This document shows positions 6,894-16,000 of a stretch of DNA of 23,192 nucleotides, in pieces; positions within the stretch are counted from its first letter, which is position 1; every line of letters starts with the position of its first letter. The notes under the pieces are model-generated. The model saw nothing but the letters and a program-made list of their open reading frames with translations. It had not been told where the DNA came from and ran no database searches. Source of the DNA: Lentisphaerota bacterium (GTDB lineage Bacteria > Verrucomicrobiota > Lentisphaeria > Oligosphaerales > PUNB01); assembly GCA_003552565.1 (NCBI GenBank), contig PUNB01000196.1, positions 1-23,192 of the forward strand. Reading direction: 5' to 3'. The translations under genes were made by a program, and so were the position numbers.

Positions 6894-6997
6894 TGCTATG
6901 AAACTACACGCATCTGGCATCTCTTAATTTAGTAAATAAGCAATGGATTGTAGCAAATCAATGTGAAAGGAAGTGGTCAGGTGGCTATGAGAAGACT

Positions 6998-7045
6998 AAG
7001 TCTCATATAAGCCCAAGCGCCGGCGCGGGGCGACACATATCCCGG
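6998..7045 (-). repeat. GAGACTT palindromic repeat, truncated copy
   Basis: It begins AAGTCTCATATAAGCCC and carries the core CGCCGGCGCGGGGCGACACA. It breaks off after CCCGGAA, where the ACGAGAACGG palindrome begins shortly after. Confidence 0.6.
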
Positions 7046-7057
7046 AACAGAAACAGC

Positions 7058-7134
7058 GGTTAACGAGATCGGCGACGAGAAAGGTGAACGATTATGAGAC
7101 TCGTCATCCGTTCTCGTCGCCGTTCTCGTCAACC
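7058..7134. repeat. ACGAGAACGGCG palindrome with 24-bp stem
   Basis: 7058-7081 (GGTTAACGAGATCGGCGACG...) is complementary to 7111-7134 at 22 of 24 positions, with a 29-nt loop. The innermost 12 bp are perfect (CGGCGACGAGAA / TTCTCGTCGCCG). A diverged copy is inside the element upstream of rpsP (2124-2200). Confidence 0.65.
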
Positions 7135-7147
7135 GTCGTGGTTACGG

Positions 7148-7261
7148 TGTCTCACATAAGCGCACCCGCCGGCGCGGGGCGCCTGACAATCCGGAGCTGG
7201 AAGCTCCGGCCACCATCTCGAGCGCCGGCGCGGTGCGCCTGATACCCCGAGGGTGAGACTT
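7148..7261 (-). repeat. Composite GAGACTT repeat with inserted CCGGAGCTGGAAGCTCCGG module, copy 1
   Basis: GTCTCACATAAGC opens the repeat and GAGGGTGAGACTT closes it. The core is split by a ~34-bp module (7187-7220) containing the palindrome CCGGAGCT-GGA-AGCTCCGG and ending CCACCATCTCG. The core motif GCGCCGGCGCG appears on both sides of the module. The same composite occurs at 20269-20372 and 20460-20574. Confidence 0.7.
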
Positions 7262-7279
7262 AGAGGGTGTTACATGGCC

Positions 7280-7362
7280 GATTAAGGCGAAAGATCAGGG
7301 CAAAAGATTAAGGGGCGCACCGGTCTTTTCCTAATCTTTCCTCTTAATCTTTCGCTCTAATC
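7280..7362. repeat. GATTAAG/CTTAATC imperfect palindrome
   Basis: GATTAAGGCGAAAGATCAGG at the left and CTTAATCTTTCGCTCTAATC at the right are complementary. Inner arms AAAGATTAAG and CCTAATCTTT surround a GGGGCGCACCGGTC centre. It is probably a hairpin-forming interspersed repeat. Only one copy is in the window. Confidence 0.5.
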
Positions 7363-7373
7363 CATAAAAATGC

Positions 7374-7391
7374 GAAGTCTCACATAAGCGT
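7374..7391 (-). repeat. GAGACTT repeat, terminal fragment
   Basis: GAAGTCTCACATAAGCG matches the outer end of the GAGACTT family, without the core. Confidence 0.4.
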
Positions 7392-7484
7392 ACCCAAAGC
7401 ACGGGGGCGTATAAGTGAGCTTTTGAGAATGCGTATAAGTGTGCTAAGCTTTACGTCCCAAAACACACATAATCTTTTTTGGTT

Positions 7485-10313
7485 TCATGCGCTTTTTCCT
7501 GCCTTGGCGTGATGAGAGAAACGCAGCAATGCTTCCACTGTCACGCCCAGCATAATTTTGCCATCGGGAGTATCCGCCTGGTGGGGGATAATGTCGATGG
7601 CGGGATCGGTATATGGGATTTGATTTTCCTCTGATCGCTTCTGAAGAAGTTTTGCAAGTTCCTGTTTGCAGGTGTTCAGTGCTTCTTCGATATTGCGGGC
7701 CTGCTGATTGCCGCCGCGCCAGGTGCACAATAGAGAGTTGTCTTCAGTGATGCGGATATAAGCTTCCTCCCGCAGCATCACTTCCCCGGCGATTGCGCCG
7801 ACCCCGTTCGCCACCGAAGCGTGCTCGCATATTCGCAGATCCATGCCGAGATAATCCCGTAATTGCGGAAACAGCAGCGGCGCCGGGGCGCCTACGGGCA
7901 GCAGAACGACCGGTGATGAAAGACTGAAGCACAGCGAGCGATCTTCAAAACTTTTGCTTGCTAGATGTTCGGCCAGCCATTCAGTGAAACTATCATCAGA
8001 CGGGGTGTTTCTCCAGGGTATTTTTTCTTCCGGGGCCAAAGAGCTGATTATTTCCAGAACAACTCTTTTTCTGAATTCCTGGTGAATTTTTCGGATGATT
8101 TCTTCGACATCCACATTCAGAAGGCGGCTCCAGCAGTTCAGCAGCAGGCTGGACTTTTCGGGCGGGTATAATTCAAGACGGTTTTCGGCGTGCAGCACAT
8201 CCGTCAAGGTCAGCCCATAGCGAAGTAATGAGCCGTTTGATTCATTCTCCCGCCATTTTATGAAACCAGGGCCGGGGCGGCCCAGCTTTTCGGCCAGTTG
8301 CACACTGCTGACAGGACCGTCGGATAATACTTCGGCCATCTTTTGCGACAGGCTTTCCGGCTTGACGGACTCAAAAAATTCCAGAACATGCGCCTCTATG
8401 GAGACTGTCTGCCGCAGTGAATGCTCAAATTGAAGCGAGATTTCAGAAGGACTCTGGGGCAGCCGTGATATAGGTTCAATGCGCCGCGGTCCGATTTGCA
8501 CTCGAGGCCATTGTGAGAGATCGATTTCACTGTCGCCGCCCAGGCCGCTGGTATGAATGCGCATAGCCTGTACGCAAGTCCGAAAATCGCCGATCATTGC
8601 TCCTTCATCTGTGAGCACCGGCTTTCCGTCGCGCAAACGGGCAACATCCAGGGTTGTGCCTCCCATATCGACCGCCACTGCGTTATCAACTCCGGAAAGG
8701 AAGGCGGCCCCGACGAGGCTGGCGGCCGGGCCGGACATGATTGTTTCCACCGGCACTCTGGCGGCGGCTTTGTCCAGCATCAGGCTGCCGTCGCCCTTTA
8801 CCACCATCACCGGTATTTCCCGCAGCCCCTGTTCGGCAAGCGCTTCTTTTATGGAGCCGAGAAGCTCTTCAATCAGCGGAATCAATCGGGCGTTCATGGC
8901 GGCGGTGGTGGCGCGTTCGTAAAAATTGAGCTTCGAACTTAATTCGTGTCCGCAGACGGAATGACAGCCGGTGATTTCACAAGTTAAACGGGCGGCTTCT
9001 TTTTCATGTTGCGGATTGGCAGTGGCGCCGAAACCGCTGATGGCGAAGGCTTCACAACCAGCCTGCCGGGCGGCGAGCGCCACTGATTTCACTTCTTCTT
9101 CCGACAAAGGCTCAATCTCCCGTCCATCGATACTCATGCGTCCTTTGATGCGATGAACAAACCGAAACGGCAGCTCATGGTCCTCTATATTGGTCGGCGA
9201 CATCAGCAGCAGCGCCACTTTTCTTCCTTTCTTTTCGATAAAGGCATTCGTCGCCAGGGTGGTGCTGACCGCTGCTCGTGTGACTCGTGAGAGCAGTTCT
9301 TGCGGAAGCTGTTTCAGGGCTTCGCGGATCCCCAACACCAGTTCGCTATGAGTGGTTGGGGATTTGGCGGAAGCGGCGACTTTGCCTTTGGCGAAATCAT
9401 AAATCACCGCATCGGTGTAGGTGCCGCCGGTGTCAATACCAAGCCCCACGCCGGTATTTTCTTCCACTTGGCCGCTGCGCTTTTCTTGCGCCGCGGTTTT
9501 GTGTTTTTCCAAGGCTTCTTCCAGGTTTAATTGAGTGGTGTATTCGAGAATGGCGTTTCCGGGGGCGGCGACAGTCCGGGAATGCGGCGGCACAACCAGC
9601 AGGGAAGGATGATTCCAGTTGCCCTGGAGCATCAGTTCCAGCAGCGAATTATCGCCTGGCAGTCGACGGAACTGCCAGTCCAGCTCGCGGCCGATGGCGC
9701 GCATTACATCTTCCCCCGGCGGATTTTCATCTTCCTGAGGAAATTTGATATAGGCCGCCCGAGTGTAATTACGCTTCCAGGACTCACGGAATTGGTCGAT
9801 GAAACGGGCGTTTTCTTCGCCGTAAGCCTGCTTTAGTTCCTCAAATTCTGGGGTGTATAAAGAACCCTCGCGGGAGTCATAATAATTTTCGCTGTCTTCA
9901 TTCGCCCGGCGAATACGGGATTCATACCAGCCGTGGGACATGTAGCGCGTTCCCGGATGGTGCTTGAATTCTTTCAGGTAACGCTGGTGGCCGCCGAGAA
10001 AAAGACCGATGCAGTCTTGTACACGGGGAATGATCAGGGGATGTCTGCCGGCTTGCAGGTCAATAGTGCCGCGGCCGCACAAGCCGAAGGCGAGACAGAT
10101 GCCTTTCAAACCCTCCACATATTCCAGTTTCTCGATCTCTTTTCTCAATCTTTCCCGCAGTCTGCGCGGGTTGTTGTGCAGCCGGGCCGGCAGCAGACGC
10201 TTGATATATTCATACTGGCCGCCGGAGTTTTCAATGGCTTTCTGGAGATTCCAGTCAAACACACCGCAGGCCAGTATGGCGATTTTTTCTGGTTTGTCGA
10301 TTTTTTTGTGCAT
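7485..10313 (-). CDS. DUF1638 domain fused to a hydantoinase/oxoprolinase-type ASKHA ATPase
   Basis: Residues ~8-235 match DUF1638: KIAILACGVF at the start, GICLAFGLCGRG, then PLIIPRVQDCIGLFLGG and PGTRYMSHGWYES. Residues ~288-930 are a hydantoinase A/oxoprolinase domain, an actin-like ATPase fold. The phosphate-1 loop is GLGIDTGGTYTDA (290-302), a second phosphate loop is VAVDMGGTTLDVA (547-558), and between them are ETIMSGPAASLVGA and the LTLTDVLHAENRL segment. About 942 residues, cytoplasmic, no signal peptide. DUF1638 proteins are often seen with corrinoid methyltransferases and hydantoinase A-like proteins act as ATP-dependent partners, so a role in C1/methylamine or cofactor-linked metabolism is possible; this is inference. 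I prefer ATG 10313: an in-frame TTG at 10349 lies inside an interspersed repeat. No good ribosome-binding site is visible for either. Confidence 0.8.
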   Translation of the reverse strand: MHKKIDKPEKIAILACGVFDWNLQKAIENSGGQYEYIKRLLPARLHNNPRRLRERLRKEIEKLEYVEGLKGICLAFGLCGRGTIDLQAGRHPLIIPRVQDCIGLFLGGHQRYLKEFKHHPGTRYMSHGWYESRIRRANEDSENYYDSREGSLYTPEFEELKQAYGEENARFIDQFRESWKRNYTRAAYIKFPQEDENPPGEDVMRAIGRELDWQFRRLPGDNSLLELMLQGNWNHPSLLVVPPHSRTVAAPGNAILEYTTQLNLEEALEKHKTAAQEKRSGQVEENTGVGLGIDTGGTYTDAVIYDFAKGKVAASAKSPTTHSELVLGIREALKQLPQELLSRVTRAAVSTTLATNAFIEKKGRKVALLLMSPTNIEDHELPFRFVHRIKGRMSIDGREIEPLSEEEVKSVALAARQAGCEAFAISGFGATANPQHEKEAARLTCEITGCHSVCGHELSSKLNFYERATTAAMNARLIPLIEELLGSIKEALAEQGLREIPVMVVKGDGSLMLDKAAARVPVETIMSGPAASLVGAAFLSGVDNAVAVDMGGTTLDVARLRDGKPVLTDEGAMIGDFRTCVQAMRIHTSGLGGDSEIDLSQWPRVQIGPRRIEPISRLPQSPSEISLQFEHSLRQTVSIEAHVLEFFESVKPESLSQKMAEVLSDGPVSSVQLAEKLGRPGPGFIKWRENESNGSLLRYGLTLTDVLHAENRLELYPPEKSSLLLNCWSRLLNVDVEEIIRKIHQEFRKRVVLEIISSLAPEEKIPWRNTPSDDSFTEWLAEHLASKSFEDRSLCFSLSSPVVLLPVGAPAPLLFPQLRDYLGMDLRICEHASVANGVGAIAGEVMLREEAYIRITEDNSLLCTWRGGNQQARNIEEALNTCKQELAKLLQKRSEENQIPYTDPAIDIIPHQADTPDGKIMLGVTVEALLRFSHHAKAGKSA

Positions 10314-10368
10314 TTTTGTGTTTTTCGTGGCTATTCTTACCTGCGGCAAACTTGGCTTGTGAATTATT
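10307..10368 (-). repeat. Interspersed repeat (TTCACAAGCCAAGTTTGCCG), copy 2
   Basis: On the minus strand it reads TTCACAAGCCAAGTTTGCCG, then CAGGTAAGAATAGCCACG, then an A-rich AACACAAAAATGCAC tail. It matches copy 1 at 3987-4037 but lacks its 15-nt tandem duplication. The tail supplies the ATG of the DUF1638 fusion gene. Confidence 0.6.
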
Positions 10369-10670
10369 CAGGTTTACGGTTCTAAAGTTCCTTAACCATA
10401 ATGTTGATAAACGGTCTGTTACTATCCGGTTTTCCATAAAAGTCAAGTCAACAAATGCTGTCTTTCCAGCAAAGCGAAAAAAATAACTTTCCAACAAGTA
10501 AAAACAAGTGAAACTTGAGCTATGGTACTTCTTCATGAGCATGTAGAATAATTACAGTTAGAAAGCAACATGCAATTGAAAGCTTGCATAGGTTAGCTTG
10601 CTTATGGCAGGGTAGGTTTTAGAGCCCCAAGGTTCCAGTTTAGATCAGTCATTGTCATCAGGAATAAAAA
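10314..10670. other. Divergent intergenic region
   Basis: It lies between the minus-strand DUF1638 fusion and the plus-strand phosphodiesterase fusion. The left 55 nt are interspersed repeat. On the minus strand TTGACT (10441-10446) and TAGTAA (10419-10424), 16 nt apart, are a weak promoter candidate for the fusion gene. For the rightward gene only TAGAAT near 10545 resembles a -10 box, without a matching -35. The rest is AT-rich without further structure that I can support. Confidence 0.4.
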
Positions 10671-12911
10671 ATGAATAACCATCGCGTTTTGATTATTGGA
10701 GCTGACGGTATGCGTCCGGATATTATCAGCAGCTACCCTGACTTGCTGCCGAATTTCCATCGCTTGCTGCGGAAAGGCGCTTTCTTTCCAGCATGTGCCG
10801 CCAGTTATCCTACCGCCACCAGAGTAAATATTAGCACATTGACAACCGGGGTGTATCCGGGCAAACATGGACTTGTCAACAACATCATGTATATGCCGGG
10901 CTTTAGTGATAAAGATCGATTGCAAACCGGCGATGGTCATCAAATCATGGAGTATAGCCGCAAATACGGGCAGCCTCTGTTGCGTCGACCTACCCTCGGT
11001 GATCGGCTGGCTAAACACGGCAAGAGATTGGGGGTGGCGACTTCAAGCACTCTCGGTGCGGCATTGTTATGGAACATTAATCATCCCCAGGACGTGATCA
11101 ACGCGGATTCCGACTATGGTCTCGCCAATCTAAAGGAAATCCATCAGGAACTGGGCGGGATCGGACCGGAAGCCGCCGGCACTTATCGAAAAAAAGCCCA
11201 CTGGGCCACCAGGGCTTTAATTGACTGCCACCTGAATGACAGTTCGTGTCAGGCAATGGTTTTGTGGTTATCCGAACCCGATAAAACTTTTCATAGTTAC
11301 GCCGCCGGCGCGCCGGAAATGAAGGATACACTGCTGACCCTCGATGATTGTCTCGGTGAAGTGCTGGCGGCGATCGATAGAAATGGTCTGCGGGAGTCTC
11401 TGAACTTATTACTGATAAGTGACCATGGACATATTAGTCATGAATCAGGGAATGCAGAAAAGAATTATCTAGCACAAGCAATAGAGGAGCTGCGAATATC
11501 GCACCCCCTCGTAGTCATGGGGTATAATATCTACAATCCCGGCGGCACTCCCATGCCGAGGAAAGAAGCTGAGTCTCTGGCAGGATGGCTTTATCAACAA
11601 AGCTGGTGCGACACGGTTTTCTGCTCACGAAGTGACTTGACGGATATTTCCGGGGTTCTGCCGCTCAATCTGCTGTATCAGCCCGGTGAAGATGATGACA
11701 TGGGGCGACTGCCACTGTTTGCGATCAATCCAATCTGGTCCCATGAAGACAATAAATTCGGTGTCCCCGGGGTGTTAAAAACTCCAGCACCATCACCCAA
11801 GCCTTCCGGACATGGAACCTTGTCCGCTTATGAGCTGAGACCCTTTTGCCTGGGGTATGGCCCTGTGTTTCTGGAAGGTGCCGTTTCTCCTCTTCCCTGC
11901 GGCCTGGTGGATATTGCTCCCACAGTTTGCCATTTGGCCGGGATGGAGAACGAAACCGGCTTTGACGGCCGGATTCTGGCGGAAGGTTTAAAGCATTCTC
12001 CCGCTATTGAGCCTGTGCCCCAAATTGAGCATAAAATATATCGGCCGATTCGGGAAGGTGCTGAGTCAGAAAACCGTTCTCGTGGCGTATGGATTTCCAA
12101 GCTCGGTTCGCAGTTTTACATAAGAGGTACGGACTGCTGTCCAGTATCGTTGAGGAAGGCGGAAAAAAATGAGTATTCCGGCACCACCGTTATCGCTCAT
12201 CGCGGCGCTTCTTCCTATGCGCCTGAAAACACTATTGCCGCATTCGATATTGCCCTGAACATGGGAATTCGGGATGTGGAGCTGGATGTCCATTTGAGCC
12301 TTGCTCATGAAGTGATCGTACTCCATGATGACAAGGTTGATCGAACCACGGACGGCAGCGGCGAAGCGGCGGATTTCACCTTCGCTCAATTACAGGAACT
12401 GGATGCCGGCAAATGGTTTTCGGAATCATATACTGGAGAACGTATTCCGAGTCTGCGTTCAATCCTGAGTCGATACGCCGGGCGATTGCGGCTGCATATT
12501 GAACTAAAAGGCTATCGGGCGGGCTTGGTCCCGCAAACCTTGGATTTGATTTACCAGCACGGAATCGAGGATTCGGTTGTTTTGACTTCATTTAAGTTCG
12601 ACGCTCTGAAGGAGGCGGCTGAGGCCGCCCCGGAGATCAGGCGCGGCTGGCTGGTGCGTAAGTTCTCGAAATCTTTGATGGCTGAAGCGGAACCTTTAGG
12701 ATTATCCCAGATTTGTCCGAGTGCCGCCCATGTTGATGCGGACTTGGTAGACTATTGGCACCGTGCCGGGTATGAGGTCCGAGCTTTCGGAGTGAAAGAT
12801 GAGGCGTTGATGCAGAAGGCTCTTGAAGCTGGGGTGGACGGTATGACGGTAAATTTCCCTGACAGACTGCGTTCAATCGTCGAACCGGACCCATTTATAC
12901 CCAAAGAGTAA
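10671..12911 (+). CDS. Bifunctional phosphodiesterase: NPP/alkaline-phosphatase-type domain fused to GDPD
   Basis: 746 residues with two hydrolase domains. Residues 1-~430 are a type I phosphodiesterase/nucleotide pyrophosphatase of the alkaline phosphatase superfamily. Metal and nucleophile positions are visible: D12 in IIGADGMRPD, T50 in SYPTATRVN, LTTGVYPGKHGL, D204 and H208 in EPDKTFH, D251-H252 in SDHGH, and a later GHGT. Residues ~505-740 are a glycerophosphodiester phosphodiesterase TIM barrel: HRG (510-512), E519 in APENT, E537 and D539 in ELDVH, H552 in VLHDD, LHIELKG, and the C-terminal GVDGMTVNFPDRL. Substrates could be phospholipid head-group diesters or related phosphodiesters. 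AGGA lies 8-11 nt before ATG. No signal peptide is evident, so it appears cytoplasmic. Confidence 0.85.
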   Translation: MNNHRVLIIGADGMRPDIISSYPDLLPNFHRLLRKGAFFPACAASYPTATRVNISTLTTGVYPGKHGLVNNIMYMPGFSDKDRLQTGDGHQIMEYSRKYGQPLLRRPTLGDRLAKHGKRLGVATSSTLGAALLWNINHPQDVINADSDYGLANLKEIHQELGGIGPEAAGTYRKKAHWATRALIDCHLNDSSCQAMVLWLSEPDKTFHSYAAGAPEMKDTLLTLDDCLGEVLAAIDRNGLRESLNLLLISDHGHISHESGNAEKNYLAQAIEELRISHPLVVMGYNIYNPGGTPMPRKEAESLAGWLYQQSWCDTVFCSRSDLTDISGVLPLNLLYQPGEDDDMGRLPLFAINPIWSHEDNKFGVPGVLKTPAPSPKPSGHGTLSAYELRPFCLGYGPVFLEGAVSPLPCGLVDIAPTVCHLAGMENETGFDGRILAEGLKHSPAIEPVPQIEHKIYRPIREGAESENRSRGVWISKLGSQFYIRGTDCCPVSLRKAEKNEYSGTTVIAHRGASSYAPENTIAAFDIALNMGIRDVELDVHLSLAHEVIVLHDDKVDRTTDGSGEAADFTFAQLQELDAGKWFSESYTGERIPSLRSILSRYAGRLRLHIELKGYRAGLVPQTLDLIYQHGIEDSVVLTSFKFDALKEAAEAAPEIRRGWLVRKFSKSLMAEAEPLGLSQICPSAAHVDADLVDYWHRAGYEVRAFGVKDEALMQKALEAGVDGMTVNFPDRLRSIVEPDPFIPKE

Positions 12912-12951
12912 TAATTACCCATTTTGCGCATTGCCTGAAATGGGTAATTAT
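12911..12951. terminator. Perfect 14-bp hairpin after the phosphodiesterase gene
   Basis: ATAATTACCCATTT (12911-12924) pairs exactly with AAATGGGTAATTAT (12938-12951) around a 13-nt loop. It starts at the last base of the stop codon. It lacks a run of T directly after, so a factor-independent terminator is not proven; mRNA 3'-end protection is an alternative. A second weaker hairpin (AAATGC.../...GCATTT) followed by a short T-run lies at about 12962-12999. Confidence 0.45.
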
Positions 12952-13056
12952 GAGGTTCAAGAAATGCTGATTGGGCAGTTTGGAAAATGGGCATTTTTAA
13001 GATAGGTTACCATTGGTGCTAATGTCCTTCCTCTTTCAGAATATCGGAATTGAGTT

Positions 13057-16000
13057 ATGAATAATTTTTCGGATCAAAAGAGCCGTATGCATGAACCGCC
13101 CGTGTTCAGTAACGCCATAGTGGAGGTGGCGGAACGGCTGTTGTCTCTCCAGGCGGATACATGGGACAACACTATTAATTTTCTTTTGCGAAGATTGGGA
13201 ACGCTTCTGGCTGTTGATCGCGGTTATGTGTTCAGGTTCACGGACGATCTGAAGCTGATGAGCAACACGCACGAATGGTGCGCCGACGGCATTGAGCCCC
13301 AGCGAAATCGCTTGCAGAATATGTCGACTGACACGATGCCCTGGTGGAAGGAGAAGATGACGCAGAATAAACCGGTAATTATACCGGCCGTGAGCGATCT
13401 GCCGGCTGAGGCACAGGGGGAGCGCGAAGAGTTCAGCTGCGAGGGGATTCAGTCATTGATTTGTCTGCCTCTGATTGATGAAAAAGAGCATTTGCTTGGT
13501 TTCATGGGCTTTGACTCGGTACGTGAACCAAGGACCTGGTCGGAACCGGAAGTCGACATGCTTTCTCTCACCGCGCACCTGCTGGCCACCGCCATGGGGC
13601 GCAGTCGGGCGCAACATGGACTGATGGAAAGAGAAGCGCTTCTTGATGCCGCCGGCTCAATCGCTCGAGTCGGCGGCTGGCAGATCGAAGTCGAAACCAT
13701 GTCCGTCATCTGGACCAAGGAAACTTACCGCATTCATGAAGTTCCGCAACACGAAAAGCCCCCGCTGGACAAGGCGATCGCTTTCTTTCACCCTGACGAC
13801 CGTGAAGCACTGTCTCAGGCTATACACCGGGCTATCGAGCTAGGTGATCCTTACGACATGGAGCTTAGGTTCGTAACAGCTAAGGGCAGGCATTTGTGGA
13901 CAAGGACTGTTTGCCAGCCAGAGGTCGTAGACGGCAAAACCGTCAGACTTCGCGGCATACTGCATGACATCACTGAGCGTAAGCAGGCAGAAGAAATGAA
14001 CAGGAAGAGTGCCGAACGGGCAAAACGGCAGAGTCGTCTGATTGCCGAACTGACTATTGACAAATCGATTGTTGACAGCCCTATCGATGAGGCGTTGCAG
14101 GTGATAGCCAACAGAGTTGCCGCAACCATGGAGACAGACAGGGCAAGCATCTGGCTTCTTAATAATGACAATACAAAATTAGAACGGCAGATATTGTATG
14201 ACATATCCTCTGGTTCCCATTCACAAGTTGAAACACTAGACACCGCTGACATCCACTCATACCTTGAAGCGGTGCGCAAGGACGGTCAGGTAGCCGCGGA
14301 AGACGCTCAAAGCGATATCCGGACAAAGGAATTGAATGAAAATTATTTAGCTCCACTGAATATAAGTTCCTTGCTTGACACCGCCATTCAGCGGAATGGC
14401 CGCGTAATAGGTGTTTTGTCAGTCGAACATCGTGGTTCGGTTCGTCAATGGCATGACGATGAAAAAACCTTTGCAGGCGCAATTGCAAATCTGGCGGCGC
14501 AGTTATTTTCCAATGCCGAACGCAAGGAAGCTGAGAATAAGCTCAAGCAAAACGAATGGATGCTGTCCAAGCCGTTTGAATCCTCGCTCGAAAACCCCGA
14601 AGGCAAGGAACCTTCCGATCAGGAGTATGGTGACTTGACGCAGCTCAACCGGAATGGTCTTATCCTCCGCTGTGTTGGCTCTGACATGCTCGCCAAAATT
14701 GCCTCCGAATATATGGACCTGCTGGGCACTTCTTCCGCCATTTACGAGGCCAATGGCGACTACGCCTATGGAATATTTTCCTCCGGCTGGTGCCGTATGC
14801 TTGACCACGCCTCCCGAAAACTTTGTGAAACTTCCGACAACGCCGAAGCACTCGCTTCCGGCCGCTGGTGGTGCCACGAAAGCTGCTGGAAAGATTGTTC
14901 AAAAGAGGCAATGAAACGCGGTGAACCCGTTGATATCGAGTGCGCTGGGGGTATAAGGCTGTATGGAATGCCGGTTTTCGCCAATGGCGAGGTTATTGGT
15001 TCCATCAATTTCGGCTATGGGGATCCGCCGCGAGATGCGAAGAAATTAAATGAGCTGGCCCGAACCTATAATGTGGACTATGAAGAACTATGTCACGCCT
15101 CAGAAAACTACCTTTCCCGTCCACCCTATATTATTGAGATGGCCAAGAGCCGCTTGAAAACTTCGGCTCAAACGATCGGATTGCTGGTGGAACGCCGGCA
15201 GGCCGAAATTGAACGGGAACAACTGCATAATCAACTTTTCCAGGCACAGAAGATGGATAGTATCGGCCGTCTGGCCGGCGGCGTGGCGCACGATTTCAAC
15301 AACATGTTAATGGTCATAATGGGAGAAACCGAGATGGCCATGGAGCAAGTCAGCGACAATGAAGGCCTTCGCAACAGTTTGAACGAGATACAGAAGGCCG
15401 CCAATCGTTCCGTCGACTTGACCCGGCAGCTTTTGGCTTTCGCTCGCAGGCAAACAGTTGAACCAAAGTTGATTGACCTCAACGAAACCATTGAGTCTAT
15501 GCTCAAGATGTTGCGTCGGCTCATTGGCGAGGATATCGATTTAGTCTGGCGCCCAGGTGGTAGTTTAAACCCCGTTTTCGTTGATCCGGCCCAGGTTGAT
15601 CAGATTTTGGTCAATCTTTGTGTTAACGCGCGAGACGCTGTTACCGAGGCGGGCAAGATAACTGTGGAAACGGAAAATGTATCTATTGATGAAGCCTATC
15701 AGGCAAAAAATGTCGAGGCCGATACCGGCGAATTTGTCATGCTGGCGGTAAGTGATAATGGCCGAGGCATGGAGTCCGAGACGCTCGGCCAGGTGTTTGA
15801 GCCCTTTTTCACCACCAAAATAACCGGCGAGGGCACCGGTCTGGGACTGGCTACGGTGCACGGTATTGTTAAGCAGAATAAAGGTTTCATCAATGTTTAC
15901 AGTGAACCAAATCAAGGGACAACTTTCAAGATTTATCTGCCGCGACATCTAACCAGGAGTGCTTCAACGCCTGAAGAGTTGCCGGTGTCCACATCTGCAG

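Larger units (their letters stand above)
6508..7484. other. About 1 kb gene-free region of stacked repeats
   Basis: Open frames here are short and share no family motif, so I call no gene. Contents in order are as follows. 6510-6770 is unassigned sequence that includes CAGAAGATGGCGAAGACCAC and CTAATCCACACTGGTC, which look like repeat-derived pieces. A 123-bp TIR element is at 6771-6893. A solo-end-like AAGTGGTCAGG is at 6971-6981. GAGACTT-family copies are at 6998-7045 and 7148-7261 and a fragment at 7374-7391. ACGAGAACGG and GATTAAG palindromes lie between them. The region separates the end of the housekeeping operon from the end of a minus-strand gene, so it is a convergent 3'-3' gap. No classic terminator with a T-run is clear. 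Confidence 0.6.

Noticed and set aside
10314..10349. TTG start at 10349 for the DUF1638 fusion
   Set aside because: The added 12 residues are the translation of an interspersed repeat that also occurs at 3987; ATG 10313 sits just before the conserved domain.
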